Positions 1 to 10,443 of a stretch of DNA of 64,000 nucleotides are shown in pieces. Numbering within the stretch: the stretch's first letter is position 1; every line of letters starts with the position of its first letter. This DNA is from Methyloversatilis sp. (lineage in GTDB: Bacteria; Pseudomonadota; Gammaproteobacteria; Burkholderiales; Rhodocyclaceae). The position numbers and the translations under genes are program-made. Under the pieces are notes generated by a model. It saw only the letters and a program-made list of their open reading frames with translations, searched no databases and was not told the origin of the DNA. The stretch is from positions 22,579 to 86,578 of the forward strand of contig NZ_JAUYRO010000019.1 in NCBI RefSeq assembly GCF_030696805.1, written 5' to 3'.

Positions 1-2081
1 TGGTCGCGACCGGCGCAAGCACCGAGATCGGCCACATCAGCACCCTGCTTGCCGGGGTGCAGGAACTGGCCACGCCGCTGACGCGCAGGATGGCAGCCTT
101 CAGTGCATGGCTGACCTGGACCATCCTCGGCGTGGCTGCCGTGGCGTTTGCCTTCGGCATCCTGGTCCATGATTTTTCAATCGCAGACATGTTCCTCGCC
201 GCGGTGGGTATCGCCGTCGCGGCAATCCCGGAAGGGCTGCCCGCCATCATGACCGTGACGCTGGCCATCGGCGTCCAGCGCATGGCGAAGCGTCACGCGA
301 TCATCCGGCGCCTGCCGGCAGTCGAAGCGCTGGGTTCGGTCACGGTCATCTGTTCGGACAAGACGGGCACGCTGACGCGAAACGAAATGACCGTGCAGCG
401 CGTGACGACAGCGCGCGACACCTTCCGGGTAAGCGGTGCCGGTTATGCACCGCAAGGCGGGTTTTCGCGCGACGACGGCGAATGCGAACTGATCGATTGC
501 CCCGAACTGGTCGAGATCGGCCGTACCGCGCTGCTGTGCAATGACGCCGCGCTGAACCGGGATGCGGAAGGCAGATGGGTGCTGGCGGGCGATCCGACCG
601 AAGGTGCGCTGATCACGCTGGCGCTCAAGGTCGGTCTCGATGCGCATCGCGAAGCGGACATGCTGCCGCGCATCGACACCATTCCGTTCGAATCCGAACA
701 CCGCTTCATGGCTACCCTCCATCACGATCATCAGGGCCGCGCATTCATGCTGCTCAAGGGCGCGCCCGAGCGCGTGTTCGAACTGTGTCGCGAACAGCGC
801 GAGGGCGGTGATGCGCAGCCGCTTCAGCCGGCCTACTGGCATGCCTGCAGCGAAGCCGTGGCGAGCGAGGGCATGCGTCTGCTCGCGCTGGCAATCAAGC
901 CGATGGACACGTCGTTGAGCGCGCTGACATTTGCCGACGTCGAGGCCGGCGGCTTCACACTGCTTGCGCTGCTCGGCCTTGCCGATCCGCCGCGTGAGGA
1001 GGCGGTTGCCGCAGTGGCGCGCTGCCGCGGTGCCGGCATCTCCGTGCGCATGATCACCGGAGATCATGCCGTCACCGCCCGCGCGATCGGCGAACAGCTG
1101 GGTCTGGGTGACACGGTACGCGTGCTGGCCGGCCCGCAGATCGAACGGATGGATGACTTGCAGCTGCGCGTCGCAGTGGCCGACACCGAAATCTTTGCGC
1201 GCGCCAGCCCGGAGCACAAGCTGCGCATCGTTCAGGCGCTGCAGGCCAATGGCGAAGTGGTGGCGATGACCGGCGACGGCGTCAATGACGCACCTGCGCT
1301 GAAACGTGCCGACGTCGGCGTGGCCATGGGTGACAAGGGCACCGAAGCCGCCAAGGAGGCGGCCGAAATGGTACTGGCCGACGACAATTTCGCGTCGATT
1401 GCCGCCGCGGTGGAAGAGGGCCGCACGGTATTCGACAATATCCGCAAGGCGGTCATTTTCATCCTGCCGACCGGGGGCGGGCAGGCCGGCATCCTGGTCA
1501 CGGCCATCCTGCTCGGCCTGACGCTGCCGATCACGCCCGCGCAAATTCTGTGGGTGAACATGGTGACTGCCGTCACCCTGTCGCTCGCACTGGCGTTCGA
1601 AACACCGGAATCGGACATCATGCGCCGCCCGCCGAGAAGCCCGGACGAACCGCTGCTGACCGGGTTCCTGCTGTGGCGCATAGCGTTCGTGTCGCTGCTG
1701 CTGGTGACCGGCGGTCTGACCCTGTTCCTGCGCACACTCGATGAAGGGGGCTCAATGGAACTGGCGCGCACGGTCGCCGTAAACACGCTGGTGTTCGGTG
1801 AAATGGTCTATCTGTTCAATGTGCGCCACCTCACCGCAAGTTCGCTGACCGTCGAAGGTGTCACGGGCAACCGCTATGTGCTGCTCGCCATTCTTTTGCT
1901 GCTGGTGCTGCAGGGGCTGTTCAACTATCTGCCAGCAGCACAGATGCTGTTCGGCACCGCTCCTCCGCAGATGAGCGACTGGTGGCCGGTTCTGGTGTTC
2001 GGCGCCCTCCTGTTGGTCATCATCGAACTGGAAAAGCTGGCGGTTCGCTCCTGGGCACGCCGCCGGCAGCAGAGCGGCTGA
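1..2081 (+). CDS. Cation-translocating P-type (P2-like) ATPase, 5'-truncated by the window edge
   Basis: ATP-driven cation pump of the inner membrane. The frame is open from base 3 and the first residues ([13 protein letters not shown]) are the usual end of the actuator domain, so the true start lies upstream. Visible in order: the M4 motif PEGLPA, the phosphorylation site DKTGT (Asp at base 357), TGDH, the hinge motif TGDGVNDAP near base 1270, then hydrophobic segments of M5 to M10. PEGLPA is typical of Ca2+-type P2 pumps, but M6 reads VNMVTAV and lacks the Asp of SERCA, so the ion is uncertain (Ca2+, Mg2+ or a monovalent ion). The stop lies 4 bases before the Na/Pi symporter gene, which suggests cotranscription. 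Confidence 0.93.
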   Translation, partial: VATGASTEIGHISTLLAGVQELATPLTRRMAAFSAWLTWTILGVAAVAFAFGILVHDFSIADMFLAAVGIAVAAIPEGLPAIMTVTLAIGVQRMAKRHAIIRRLPAVEALGSVTVICSDKTGTLTRNEMTVQRVTTARDTFRVSGAGYAPQGGFSRDDGECELIDCPELVEIGRTALLCNDAALNRDAEGRWVLAGDPTEGALITLALKVGLDAHREADMLPRIDTIPFESEHRFMATLHHDHQGRAFMLLKGAPERVFELCREQREGGDAQPLQPAYWHACSEAVASEGMRLLALAIKPMDTSLSALTFADVEAGGFTLLALLGLADPPREEAVAAVARCRGAGISVRMITGDHAVTARAIGEQLGLGDTVRVLAGPQIERMDDLQLRVAVADTEIFARASPEHKLRIVQALQANGEVVAMTGDGVNDAPALKRADVGVAMGDKGTEAAKEAAEMVLADDNFASIAAAVEEGRTVFDNIRKAVIFILPTGGGQAGILVTAILLGLTLPITPAQILWVNMVTAVTLSLALAFETPESDIMRRPPRSPDEPLLTGFLLWRIAFVSLLLVTGGLTLFLRTLDEGGSMELARTVAVNTLVFGEMVYLFNVRHLTASSLTVEGVTGNRYVLLAILLLLVLQGLFNYLPAAQMLFGTAPPQMSDWWPVLVFGALLLVIIELEKLAVRSWARRRQQSG

Positions 2082-2085
2082 CCTC

Positions 2086-3726
2086 ATGGAACCGCTCTTT
2101 CACCTCCTTGGCGGTCTCGGCCTGTTCCTGCTCGGCATGGGCTTCATGACGGACGGACTCAAACTGGCTGCCGGCCCCGCGCTGGAGCGCATTCTGTCGG
2201 ACTGGACGCGCACCCGACTGCGCGCGCTGCTGTCCGGCGTGCTGGTGACCGGGCTGGTGCAATCGTCGAGCGCTGTGACGGTCGCCACCATCGGCTTCGT
2301 CAATGCGGGCCTGCTGACACTCGGTCAGTCAATGTGGGTCATTTTCGGCAGCAATGTAGGCACGACGATGACCGGCTGGCTGGTTGCGCTGGTCGGTTTC
2401 AAGATGCCGATCGAGCTGTTCGCGCTGCCGCTCATCGGGGTCGGCATGCTGCTGCGTCTGACCGGCGAAGGGTCGCGCCGGGCGGCGATCGGCATGACGA
2501 TCGCCGGCTTCGGGGCGCTGTTTCTGGGTATCGATGTGTTGCGGGAGGCATTCGGAGGTCTCGGATCCGCTGTCAATTTCGACGCCTGGGCAGCCGGTGG
2601 AGCCGGCGGTGTGCTGTCCGCCGTACTCGTCGGGATCGTATTGACCACACTCATGCAGTCATCGAGTGCCGCGATGGCCGTCGTGCTGACGGCCGTGGCG
2701 GGTGGCGTGGTGCCCTTGTCGGTGGCCGCTGCCGGCGTGATAGGCGTCAACCTCGGTACCACCATCACGGCGATCATCGCCGCACTGGGCGCGACACCGA
2801 ATGCCCGACGCACCGCTGCGGCGCATGTGGCGTTCAATCTGATCACCGCAGTCGTTGCCCTGCTGTGCCTTCCGGTATTGCTTGCGCTGGTCGCATGGAT
2901 GACGGATGTGCTGGAACTCGAGCCGACGGCGACCACCGTTCTCGCGACGTTTCACACCACGTTCAATGTGCTCGGCGTGTTGCTGATGTGGCCCCTGTCC
3001 ATGCGGCTGGAGCGGGCCCTGTCGGCGCGCTTCGTTACACCCGACGAAGACGCCGGACGTCCGCAGCACCTCGACGCGAACGTGCTTTCGGTACCGACGC
3101 TCGCGCTTGATGCACTGGCGCTGGAGGCGCGCCGGGTCGGCGCGATGGCCAGGGGGATGGTGCTGTCGGCGCTGGATGGCGCCGCACCCGAATCGATCGC
3201 CCATCAGCGTGACGCATTCGACCGGCTCACCCGGGCAGTCGCAGGATTTGTCGTCAGCATCCACCGCAGCACGATGAGTGCAGCCAGCGGCGAGCGCCTG
3301 CCGCGCGTCCTGCGCGAGTTGCGGTACTACGAAACGGTCGCCCGCATGGGAGCCGTGATCGCTGAACCGGTTCCTTCGGGACCGCTTCCGGACGACGTGG
3401 TCCGCTGCGAGACGCACTTTCGCACACAGGTACGCGACTGGCTCGCGTTGGTGCTGCCCGCGGGGGATGCGGCGAGTCTGCCAGCTGCCGCAGTGCTGCC
3501 CGATGCGCTGGTTGCCGGCTATGCTGCCCTGAAGGACGCGATTCTGCGTGCCGCCGCCGCCGACGCACTCGATATTGCCCGCATGGATGCCCTGCTGGAG
3601 CGCGCACGCGCCATGCGGCTTGCAGCGGAACAGGCCGGAAAGGCGCTGCAGCTCCTGCACCGGATCGAGATGAATGACGATGCAATAAGTCCGGATGAAA
3701 GCCGGATGCATCTGATTGCCGAATGA
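2086..3726 (+). CDS. Na+/phosphate symporter family protein with PhoU-like tail
   Basis: Predicted inner-membrane sodium:phosphate cotransporter of the NptA/YjbB type, 546 aa. Two inverted half-repeats carry the QSSSA signature, near residues 59-63 and 191-195, within about nine hydrophobic segments. The last ~200 residues are soluble and rich in Ala, Leu and Arg, like the PhoU-type tail of this family. It begins 4 bases after the P-type ATPase stop and is followed by an antiporter gene, so the cluster looks devoted to ion balance. Family members can also export phosphate; the direction cannot be read from sequence. Confidence 0.9.
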   Translation: MEPLFHLLGGLGLFLLGMGFMTDGLKLAAGPALERILSDWTRTRLRALLSGVLVTGLVQSSSAVTVATIGFVNAGLLTLGQSMWVIFGSNVGTTMTGWLVALVGFKMPIELFALPLIGVGMLLRLTGEGSRRAAIGMTIAGFGALFLGIDVLREAFGGLGSAVNFDAWAAGGAGGVLSAVLVGIVLTTLMQSSSAAMAVVLTAVAGGVVPLSVAAAGVIGVNLGTTITAIIAALGATPNARRTAAAHVAFNLITAVVALLCLPVLLALVAWMTDVLELEPTATTVLATFHTTFNVLGVLLMWPLSMRLERALSARFVTPDEDAGRPQHLDANVLSVPTLALDALALEARRVGAMARGMVLSALDGAAPESIAHQRDAFDRLTRAVAGFVVSIHRSTMSAASGERLPRVLRELRYYETVARMGAVIAEPVPSGPLPDDVVRCETHFRTQVRDWLALVLPAGDAASLPAAAVLPDALVAGYAALKDAILRAAAADALDIARMDALLERARAMRLAAEQAGKALQLLHRIEMNDDAISPDESRMHLIAE

Positions 3727-3837
3727 GGCAGCATGCAGGCGTCGTCGTGGCGCGTTGAAGAGGGTCGTTTCCGTCGGCGATTCCGTCTGCCGGATGCCGG
3801 ATCGACAGGGAGTCAGTGATGCGGGAGAAGATGTTTC

Positions 3838-5520
3838 ATGGTGACTGAAGGGATGCAATCCAGCGTGTTTGCCGAAATGGCGCTGCTGCTCGGGCTGACC
3901 ACGGCTGCCGGTGCGCTGGCCGTACGTCTGCGCCAGCCCGTGCTGATCGCCTACATCGTGGTCGGCATACTGGCCGGGCCGGCGGCATTCGGATTTGTCC
4001 AGGCGCATGACCAGATCGATCTGCTGGCGCAGATCGGTGTGGCGGTGCTGTTGTTCGTGGTCGGACTCAAGCTGGATCTTTCGCATGTCAGGCGTATCGG
4101 TCCCGTTGCGCTGGCGACCGGCCTGGGTCAGCTGTGCTTCACGATATTCTTCGGATTCATCCTGGTGCTGCTGCTCGGCAGGGGCGCGATGGAAGCGCTT
4201 TATGTCGCGGTTGCACTGACTTTCTCCAGCACCATCATCATCGTCAAGCTGCTGTCCGATAAACGGGAGCTCGATTCGCTGCACGGGCGCATCGCGGTCG
4301 GCTTCCTGATCGTGCAGGACATCGCCGTCGTGCTCGCCATGATGGCCATGAGCGCGCTGCGCGGTGCCGGCGATGCGGGCGCAACGGAAGTCGTGCTGTC
4401 GCTGCTCGCGCGGGTGTCCGGCGCCGCGCTGATAATCTTCGTGCTGATGCGCTACATCCTGCCGCCGCTGGTGCGCACCATGGCGCGCTCGCAGGAACTG
4501 TTGCTGCTGTTTGCGATTGCCTGGGGAACCGGCCTTGCCGCACTGGGCGAGTGGGCCGGCTTCTCGAAAGAGGCCGGCGCCTTCGTCGCGGGCTTTTCGC
4601 TGGCGTCGACCCCTTACCGTGAAGCCATGAGCGCCCGCCTGACCGGCGTGCGCGACTTCCTGCTGTTGTTCTTCTTCATCGATCTCGGCGCCCGGCTCGA
4701 TCTGTCGACGCTGGGCGATGAAGTTGTGCCGGCGCTTGTGCTCAGCGCCTTCGTACTGATCGGTAACCCGCTGATCGTGATGGCCATCATGGGGTATATG
4801 GGCTACAGAAAGCGCACCGGCTTTCTGGCCGGTCTGACCGTTGCACAGATCAGCGAGTTTTCAATCGTGTTCGTTGCCATGGGCATCACGCTGGGCCACA
4901 TCGGCCGCGAGGCGCTGGGGCTGACGACGCTGGTCGGGCTGGTCACCATCGCGCTGTCTACCTACATGATCATTCATGCACAGCCGCTGTTCGAGAGGCT
5001 GTCACCCTGGCTGTCGATATTCGAGCGCAAGCATCCATATCGCGAGGTGACAGTCGAAAGCGGGGTCGAGCGCTCCGGTACGACTGACGTGATGGTGTTC
5101 GGGCTCGGGCGCTACGGCAAACGGCTTGCGCTGCAACTTGCCGACGCAGGCTTGACCGTGCGCGGCATCGACTTCGATCCGGAGGTGGTGCTTGAGTTGC
5201 GCGGGCGCGGAGTACAGGTGGATTTCGGCGATGCGCAGGATCCCCATTTCCTCGACAGCCTGCCGCTCGACACAGTCCAGTGGGCGATCAGCACGCTGCC
5301 TGATTTCGAATCGAACCGCGAGTGGCTGGCGGCGCTGAGGGCGCGCCAGTTTGCCGGCGAGGTGGCGATCGTGGCGCGTGACGATGGGCAGGGTGAGCAG
5401 CTCAAGCGCGCGGGTGCCCCGATCGTGCTGTATCCGTTCCGCAATGCGGTGGATTATGTTGCGGAGCACCTGTCCGAATTGATACGCAAGAAGGAGGAGC
5501 GACATGAAGCCAATCCGTAA
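3838..5520 (+). CDS. CPA2-family cation:proton antiporter with RCK/TrkA-N domain (KefB/YbaL-like)
   Basis: Predicted K+ or Na+/H+ antiporter of the inner membrane, 560 aa. The first ~390 residues contain about 12 hydrophobic segments. A cytoplasmic RCK_N domain follows, with the Rossmann motif GLGRYG at residues 422-427, expected to bind NAD(H) and gate the transporter. Start chosen at the ATG preceded by GGGAG about 10 bases upstream. Its 3' end overlaps the universal stress protein gene by 17 bases, so the two are translationally coupled. No KefF/KefG-like partner is present, so glutathione gating is not supported. Confidence 0.9.
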   Translation: MVTEGMQSSVFAEMALLLGLTTAAGALAVRLRQPVLIAYIVVGILAGPAAFGFVQAHDQIDLLAQIGVAVLLFVVGLKLDLSHVRRIGPVALATGLGQLCFTIFFGFILVLLLGRGAMEALYVAVALTFSSTIIIVKLLSDKRELDSLHGRIAVGFLIVQDIAVVLAMMAMSALRGAGDAGATEVVLSLLARVSGAALIIFVLMRYILPPLVRTMARSQELLLLFAIAWGTGLAALGEWAGFSKEAGAFVAGFSLASTPYREAMSARLTGVRDFLLLFFFIDLGARLDLSTLGDEVVPALVLSAFVLIGNPLIVMAIMGYMGYRKRTGFLAGLTVAQISEFSIVFVAMGITLGHIGREALGLTTLVGLVTIALSTYMIIHAQPLFERLSPWLSIFERKHPYREVTVESGVERSGTTDVMVFGLGRYGKRLALQLADAGLTVRGIDFDPEVVLELRGRGVQVDFGDAQDPHFLDSLPLDTVQWAISTLPDFESNREWLAALRARQFAGEVAIVARDDGQGEQLKRAGAPIVLYPFRNAVDYVAEHLSELIRKKEERHEANP

Positions 5521-6400
5521 CATTCTCGCGGCAACTGATCTTTCAGCCCCGGCCCGGGAGGCGCTTGCCCGTGCATTCCAGCTCGCTGCGGAGACGGGTG
5601 CCCGGCTGACGCTGATGCATGCAGTCAGCAGCGGGGTGATGGCGACGTTGCATGAGTTGCTCGGCACGAGCGCGCCGACGGTCGAACAGCGCATCGTCGA
5701 TGATGCCTGCAACACGCTGCGTGACCTCGCCGACGAACTGGGGCGGGCGCATGGGGTATCCGCCGCTGTGCGGATATCGACCGGCGCCGTCGTGCAGGAA
5801 ATCATCGGCCAGCTCGATGAGCTTGACGCCGATCTGCTGGTGCTGGGCGCGCGCGGTGAGGATTTCATGCGCCACCTGATGCTGGGTTCGACCGCAGAGC
5901 GCATGCTCGGGGTGATGACAAAGCCGGTGCTGGTGGTTCGCCAGCCACCTCATGCGGCGTACCGGCGCGTGCTCGTGCCGGTTGATTTCTCGATGGCTTC
6001 GGAACCGTCGTTGCAGGCTGTACACGTGCTCGCTCCGCGCGCCGAAATCATTCTGCTGCACGCCTTCGAACTGCCATTCGAAGGCAAGCTGCGTTATGCA
6101 GGCATCGACGACGCGGCAATACATGCGCTGCGGATTGCCGAGCGCAGCTCGGCTTTCCAGCACATGGAAGCGCTGCAGGCAAGCGCCGGGATTGCCGACC
6201 AGTCGCGCATCATCGTTCGCCACGGAGATGCGTGTTCACTCATTCGCGAAGTACAGCAGCAGGAACACTGTGATCTGATTGCGCTCGGCAAGCAGGGTCG
6301 CAACCGCATCAAGGAAATGCTGCTGGGCAGCGTGACCCGTCATGTCCTTTCGGAATCCGACTGTGATGTGCTGGTCGTCGGCGATTCGAGCGCAGGGTGA
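5504..6400 (+). CDS. Tandem-domain universal stress protein (UspA family)
   Basis: Cytoplasmic nucleotide-binding stress protein, 298 aa, made of two Usp domains (about residues 1-145 and 150-298). Each half ends with the ATP-binding signature: GARGEDFMRHLMLGST in the first and GKQGRNRIKEMLLGSV in the second. The gene overlaps the antiporter by 17 bases, and a good Shine-Dalgarno sequence (GGAG) lies inside the antiporter's last codons. Usp proteins are often encoded beside transporters and may modulate them; a link to the antiporter is inferred from position only. Confidence 0.93.
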   Translation: MKPIRNILAATDLSAPAREALARAFQLAAETGARLTLMHAVSSGVMATLHELLGTSAPTVEQRIVDDACNTLRDLADELGRAHGVSAAVRISTGAVVQEIIGQLDELDADLLVLGARGEDFMRHLMLGSTAERMLGVMTKPVLVVRQPPHAAYRRVLVPVDFSMASEPSLQAVHVLAPRAEIILLHAFELPFEGKLRYAGIDDAAIHALRIAERSSAFQHMEALQASAGIADQSRIIVRHGDACSLIREVQQQEHCDLIALGKQGRNRIKEMLLGSVTRHVLSESDCDVLVVGDSSAG

Positions 6401-6631
6401 GCTGGACGCGATTCGGGTGGCCGTCTCGGAAGGCACCCCGATGCGTGTCGGCAATGAGCGGGGTGTATCCACAACGGATGGTCGTCATCCGTCCGAAAGA
6501 AGCGCGGTGCGGAGCCGAAGTCGGAATTTGCACCGGATGCCAGGTAATCGGGCGCGCACCGGTGCCCACCGCATGGTCGGATCGGGGAACATCCACACGC
6601 GCGAGTCGTAATCCGGGCTGGGTTAGGATGA

Positions 6632-8710
6632 TCAGAACCAGGCGTTGAGCGTGACGCTGCCGAAGCGGCGCCAGTAGCCGCTTCCGCCGCCCGGCGAGCC
6701 TGCTTCGCTGTCGGAAATGCCGGCTGCCGCACGCAGCTGCCAGCCGGGCCCGATGTCGTAGGCCACCCAACCTTCGAGCAGATAGTTGCGGCCGGATGCG
6801 CCGTTGCCATCGCCGTCGGTTTCGTCGTAGCGGCCGAACGCGGCCTTCGCGTAGTAGCTCCACGGGCGGACGTCGTCGTAGATCGACATGAAGGCCCGGT
6901 ATTCGAGATAGCGATCCGGGTTGTAGTAGCCGCGATTGGCGCGGCTGACGTCCCAGGGCCGGCTGTTTTCGAACCGGTTGCCTTCGATACCCAGCCGGAT
7001 CTGCGGACGCGTCCACAGCGCGTAGTCGCCACGCCAGGCGATGCGGGAGCGCTGGTTGTCGTCATCGAATTCTAGCCGCGCGACGCTGCCGGCGAAGCTC
7101 CAGCGCGGCGTCGGCGTATAGGTCGCACCGACCGAAATGTCGCGGAAATTCACTTCGTTGCGCAGGGCACTGATGGTGTCGATGATGCCGCTGCCGGTTT
7201 CCGCGTCGATGCGCCACAGATCCGCGGGAACGTAGCGCACACGTGCTCGCCACACCGTGCTCTGCCAACCGTCATAGTCGCGTCGGCCGAGCGTGAAACC
7301 GGGCCACAGCGTGCCGCGGCCGCCGCGCACCTCGCCCAGACGCAAGCCGTAGGTTGCGCTGATTTCGCTGCCGCTGACCGTGCGGCGCGGCGAACGTGTT
7401 CCGGTTTCGTAGCCGCTGATCTGCGGCAGGCGCACGCCGACCTCGAACAGTTCGGTCGGCGAACGTCGCCAGCCGGCCAGCGCGAACGGCGTGACGATGC
7501 GCAACCGGTCGGCGTCGTCCGACCAGTCAATGCCGGCCGAGGCGTAGTGCTGCGTATCGCGCCGGATGCGGTAATCGCGCAGCCACTGCGCGCCCTCGTC
7601 AGTGACATCGGTCAGCAGCGGCATGGCTTCGTCGGCATAGCCGGCCCAGTAGAGGGCGCGCGCCTTCGCCACGTTCATGCCGGGATCTGTAGACGTATCC
7701 AGCCGGTCGAATTCGCCGACCGCTGCGCGATGCCGACCGGAGAAGTTTTCGGACTGCGCCAGACCGAGCTGCGCATCGGCATCGCCCGGATCGGCCTGCA
7801 GCAGGGCAGCGTAGATCGCCCGCGCACCGGCCGGGTCGTCCGACCAAAGCAGCGCGCGTGCAAGGCCGCGCTGTGCTCCGCGGTCGTCCGGCTGGTTGGC
7901 GAGCAGCTTGCGCCACGCTTCGGCAGCGCAGGGATGGCGGTCCAGCGCGGCACAGGCCTGCGCAAGACCACGCCAGATTTCGGGCAGGCCAATCCCTTCG
8001 GCATGCGCTTGCGAGAACAGCGTACGGGCGCCCGCGGCATCGCCCGACCACAAGGTCTGCCAGGCCATCGGAAGCAACCACTCGGTGCGTCGTTCAGGCG
8101 CAAGCTGCAGCGCCAGCCGATACGTCACCGCCGACTCGGCGTTGCGGTCGGCATAACCCAGCACGCGCGCCACCTCCGCCGTGCGCGTCGCATCCGCACG
8201 GTCGACCTGTGCCAGTTGTGCATAGGTGTCGAGCGCACCGGCGTAGTCCTGCGCTGCAGTACGCGAACGCGCCAGGCCGAGCAGGGATTCGATCAGGCCG
8301 CGCCGGCTGTCGCTGACTGATGTCGCGTTGGACCAGCCATTCATCCGCTGCCGGAACAGCGTCGCGGCGCGTTCGAAGCGGCCCGCCCATAACGACTGCC
8401 AGGCGAGTGAAGGGAGGATGTCTGCCTGCCGGGCCGGTGCACTGCGCAGCGCGCGCTCGTACAGTTCCGCAGCCGCCTCGTTGCGGTCGGCAAACCCTTC
8501 GACCCGGGCGGCTTCGATCAACAGGTCCGTGTCGTCCGGAAACTGGCTCACCAGCCCGCGGTAGAGCTCGATCGCCGGCGCATAGTCACGCGCCTCGACC
8601 AGCCGGCGCGCTTCGTCGCGCTGCGGATGGACCGCGAAAGCGGGCTGCGCTGCGACCAGCGAAAGTGTCAGCGTCAGGGCGAGCGTCAGGGCAGGCAGTG
8701 CACGCGTCAT
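6632..8710 (-). CDS. pgaA: Outer-membrane polysaccharide export porin with TPR domain (PgaA-like)
   Basis: Likely the outer-membrane exporter of a poly-beta-1,6-GlcNAc-type polysaccharide, 692 aa. The start was set at MTRALPALTLAL, which opens a clear Sec signal peptide ending near QPAFA; an upstream in-frame ATG at 8782 would add 24 unlikely residues. Residues ~30-370 are helical TPR-like repeats rich in Ala, Leu and Trp. From about 400 on the sequence alternates aromatic and polar residues, as in a beta-barrel, and ends in Trp-Phe. It follows pgaC by 38 bases on the same strand. YaiO-like barrel proteins are related, so the symbol is by context. Confidence 0.8.
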   Translation of the reverse strand: MTRALPALTLALTLTLSLVAAQPAFAVHPQRDEARRLVEARDYAPAIELYRGLVSQFPDDTDLLIEAARVEGFADRNEAAAELYERALRSAPARQADILPSLAWQSLWAGRFERAATLFRQRMNGWSNATSVSDSRRGLIESLLGLARSRTAAQDYAGALDTYAQLAQVDRADATRTAEVARVLGYADRNAESAVTYRLALQLAPERRTEWLLPMAWQTLWSGDAAGARTLFSQAHAEGIGLPEIWRGLAQACAALDRHPCAAEAWRKLLANQPDDRGAQRGLARALLWSDDPAGARAIYAALLQADPGDADAQLGLAQSENFSGRHRAAVGEFDRLDTSTDPGMNVAKARALYWAGYADEAMPLLTDVTDEGAQWLRDYRIRRDTQHYASAGIDWSDDADRLRIVTPFALAGWRRSPTELFEVGVRLPQISGYETGTRSPRRTVSGSEISATYGLRLGEVRGGRGTLWPGFTLGRRDYDGWQSTVWRARVRYVPADLWRIDAETGSGIIDTISALRNEVNFRDISVGATYTPTPRWSFAGSVARLEFDDDNQRSRIAWRGDYALWTRPQIRLGIEGNRFENSRPWDVSRANRGYYNPDRYLEYRAFMSIYDDVRPWSYYAKAAFGRYDETDGDGNGASGRNYLLEGWVAYDIGPGWQLRAAAGISDSEAGSPGGGSGYWRRFGSVTLNAWF

Positions 8711-8748
8711 AAAAGAGGATGCTGCGGGGGATTCGTATAACAAAAGTA

Positions 8749-10020
8749 TCAGGCCTCGCGCCCGGTGCGCGGCGTGTTCCACGTGATCGACTGTCGCGCA
8801 GGCGCAACAAACAGGTGGTGCAGCGACATGCAGGTGGTGACGGCAAGGAAGGCCCAGTAAACAAGGGGATAGAACACGGCGTATGGAAAGTAGCGCCAGA
8901 TTCCGCGGTCATACCGGTGGTCGATCAGCGTGCCCAGGGCCAGCTGCACCAGGCACAGGGTGGCGATCACCATGCCCCACAGATTGGGCAGTGGCGACGC
9001 GCCGACCGGTGGAAAGCCGATCGCCCACGATGCGATCCACAACATCGTCATCGCCACGAACACAATGGCCCAGCAGATCGACAGCACCGACTCGATGAAC
9101 ATCGGCCACATGCGACGGTAACGCCAGTGCAGGATGACGTCGTGATGGCGGCGCAGCACCTGCATCAGGCCGCGTGCCCAGCGCAGCCGCTGCCGGAACA
9201 GCGCCCGGAAGTGCGTCGGCACCGTCATCCACACGATGGCGTGCGGCTCGTAGCGGATGTCGTGAAAGTGGCGCTGCAGCTTCCACGTCAGTTCGATGTC
9301 TTCGGTCGGCATGTCGGGCGAAAAACCGCCGACCGACTGCACGGCGCTCTTGCGGAAGGCGGCCACCACGCCTGACACCGTCACGATGCGGCCCCAGATG
9401 CGCTGCGAGCGTCGCAGCAGGCTGACGATGGACGTGAATTCGATCGCCTGCAGGCGGCTCAGGAAGTTGTCGACGTTGCGCACCCGCGGGTTGCCCGTGA
9501 CGGCTGCGACGCGGGCGCTCATGAAGTGCGGGACCAGGTGCCACAGGATGTCGGGTTCGGGTTCGGCATCCGCATCCATGATGAGCACGATGTCGCCGCG
9601 CAGCATCGGCAGCGCGTCGTTCAGCGCCATCGCCTTGCCTTCGTTGATGCGCTTGTCGATCAGGCGCACCCGGCCCGTCTGCACGAAGGGCAGCACCTGG
9701 CGCACCGTGCTGTCGCTGGAGCCGTCATTGACCACCACGATTTCGTAGTCCGGGTAGTCGACGGCGCACACCGCGACCAGTGAGCGTGCGATCACCGCGT
9801 CTTCGTTGTGCGCCGGAATGAGGATGCTGACCGGCGGAGCGAAGTTGCGCTCGGGCGGCGCCGCACCCGGCTCGTCGCGTTCCCAGCGGAACACGAAAAA
9901 CAGCGACGTGGTGATCCACACCAGGCTGGAAATGATGGGGTAGGCCGCGAAGAAGAACAGCGCAACCGAGTAGGTCCCGGTGTACTGAATGCCGATCAGC
10001 AGTCCTTCAAGCGCGTGCAT
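8749..10020 (-). CDS. pgaC: Poly-beta-1,6-N-acetylglucosamine synthase-like glycosyltransferase (GT2)
   Basis: Processive family-2 glycosyltransferase of the inner membrane, 423 aa, predicted to polymerise UDP-GlcNAc. It has N-terminal hydrophobic segments (about 10-45), then the catalytic domain with NDGSSD, the DAD metal-binding motif, TEDIELTW and the QRLRWARG processivity motif, then three C-terminal membrane segments. The start ATG at 10020 gives a full-length family member. It sits between pgaD and the pgaA-like gene. No polysaccharide deacetylase (pgaB) occurs in the cluster, so the polymer may stay acetylated or be modified by an unlinked enzyme. Confidence 0.92.
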   Translation of the reverse strand: MHALEGLLIGIQYTGTYSVALFFFAAYPIISSLVWITTSLFFVFRWERDEPGAAPPERNFAPPVSILIPAHNEDAVIARSLVAVCAVDYPDYEIVVVNDGSSDSTVRQVLPFVQTGRVRLIDKRINEGKAMALNDALPMLRGDIVLIMDADAEPEPDILWHLVPHFMSARVAAVTGNPRVRNVDNFLSRLQAIEFTSIVSLLRRSQRIWGRIVTVSGVVAAFRKSAVQSVGGFSPDMPTEDIELTWKLQRHFHDIRYEPHAIVWMTVPTHFRALFRQRLRWARGLMQVLRRHHDVILHWRYRRMWPMFIESVLSICWAIVFVAMTMLWIASWAIGFPPVGASPLPNLWGMVIATLCLVQLALGTLIDHRYDRGIWRYFPYAVFYPLVYWAFLAVTTCMSLHHLFVAPARQSITWNTPRTGREA

Positions 10021-10029
10021 GACTGCGGG

Positions 10030-10443
10030 TCAGCCCTTGCCGAACAGTCGCGACACTCCTGGATCGACGCTGCGCGGCGCGAGACAGCGGTACAGCTTTC
10101 GGGAATCGACGACGCCGATCACCGTGATATTTGCGGTGCGCAGCGTGTCCCAGTCGGCCACTACCGGCCGCCCGGCCCAGTCATGCAGGTAGTCGGCCTT
10201 TACGTCCGGCAGCTGGCGCCGGGGACCCTTAAGCTTGAAAATCGCCAGATTGTGCAGCACCCAATAAAGCGTCACCGCCGGGCTGATGACCAGTGTGGCA
10301 ACGATCATCCAGGCCAGTACGCCGTAGTCGGGCAGGTCGCGACCGACCAGCAGCCAGGCCCATCCGAACAGGAACCACCCCGCAGCGACGACGACGACAT
10401 GCACCAGTCGCTGACCCGCGCCGCGCAGGGGCTCACGGCGCAT
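10030..10443 (-). CDS. pgaD: PgaD-like accessory membrane protein
   Basis: Small inner-membrane partner of the PgaC synthase, 137 aa from the ATG at 10443. Two hydrophobic hairpin segments are visible (about residues 13-33 and 43-65), followed by a soluble tail, as in PgaD/HmsS. The start overlaps the stop of the upstream PEP-CTERM gene as TGATG, giving translational coupling, and pgaC begins 9 bases after its stop. The sequence is poorly conserved in this family, so the call rests on size, topology and the position directly before pgaC. Confidence 0.8.
   Translation of the reverse strand: MRREPLRGAGQRLVHVVVVAAGWFLFGWAWLLVGRDLPDYGVLAWMIVATLVISPAVTLYWVLHNLAIFKLKGPRRQLPDVKADYLHDWAGRPVVADWDTLRTANITVIGVVDSRKLYRCLAPRSVDPGVSRLFGKG

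Noticed and set aside
2659..4284. 541-codon minus-strand frame
   Set aside because: It spans two real plus-strand genes and their intergenic region, so it cannot be a conserved gene.
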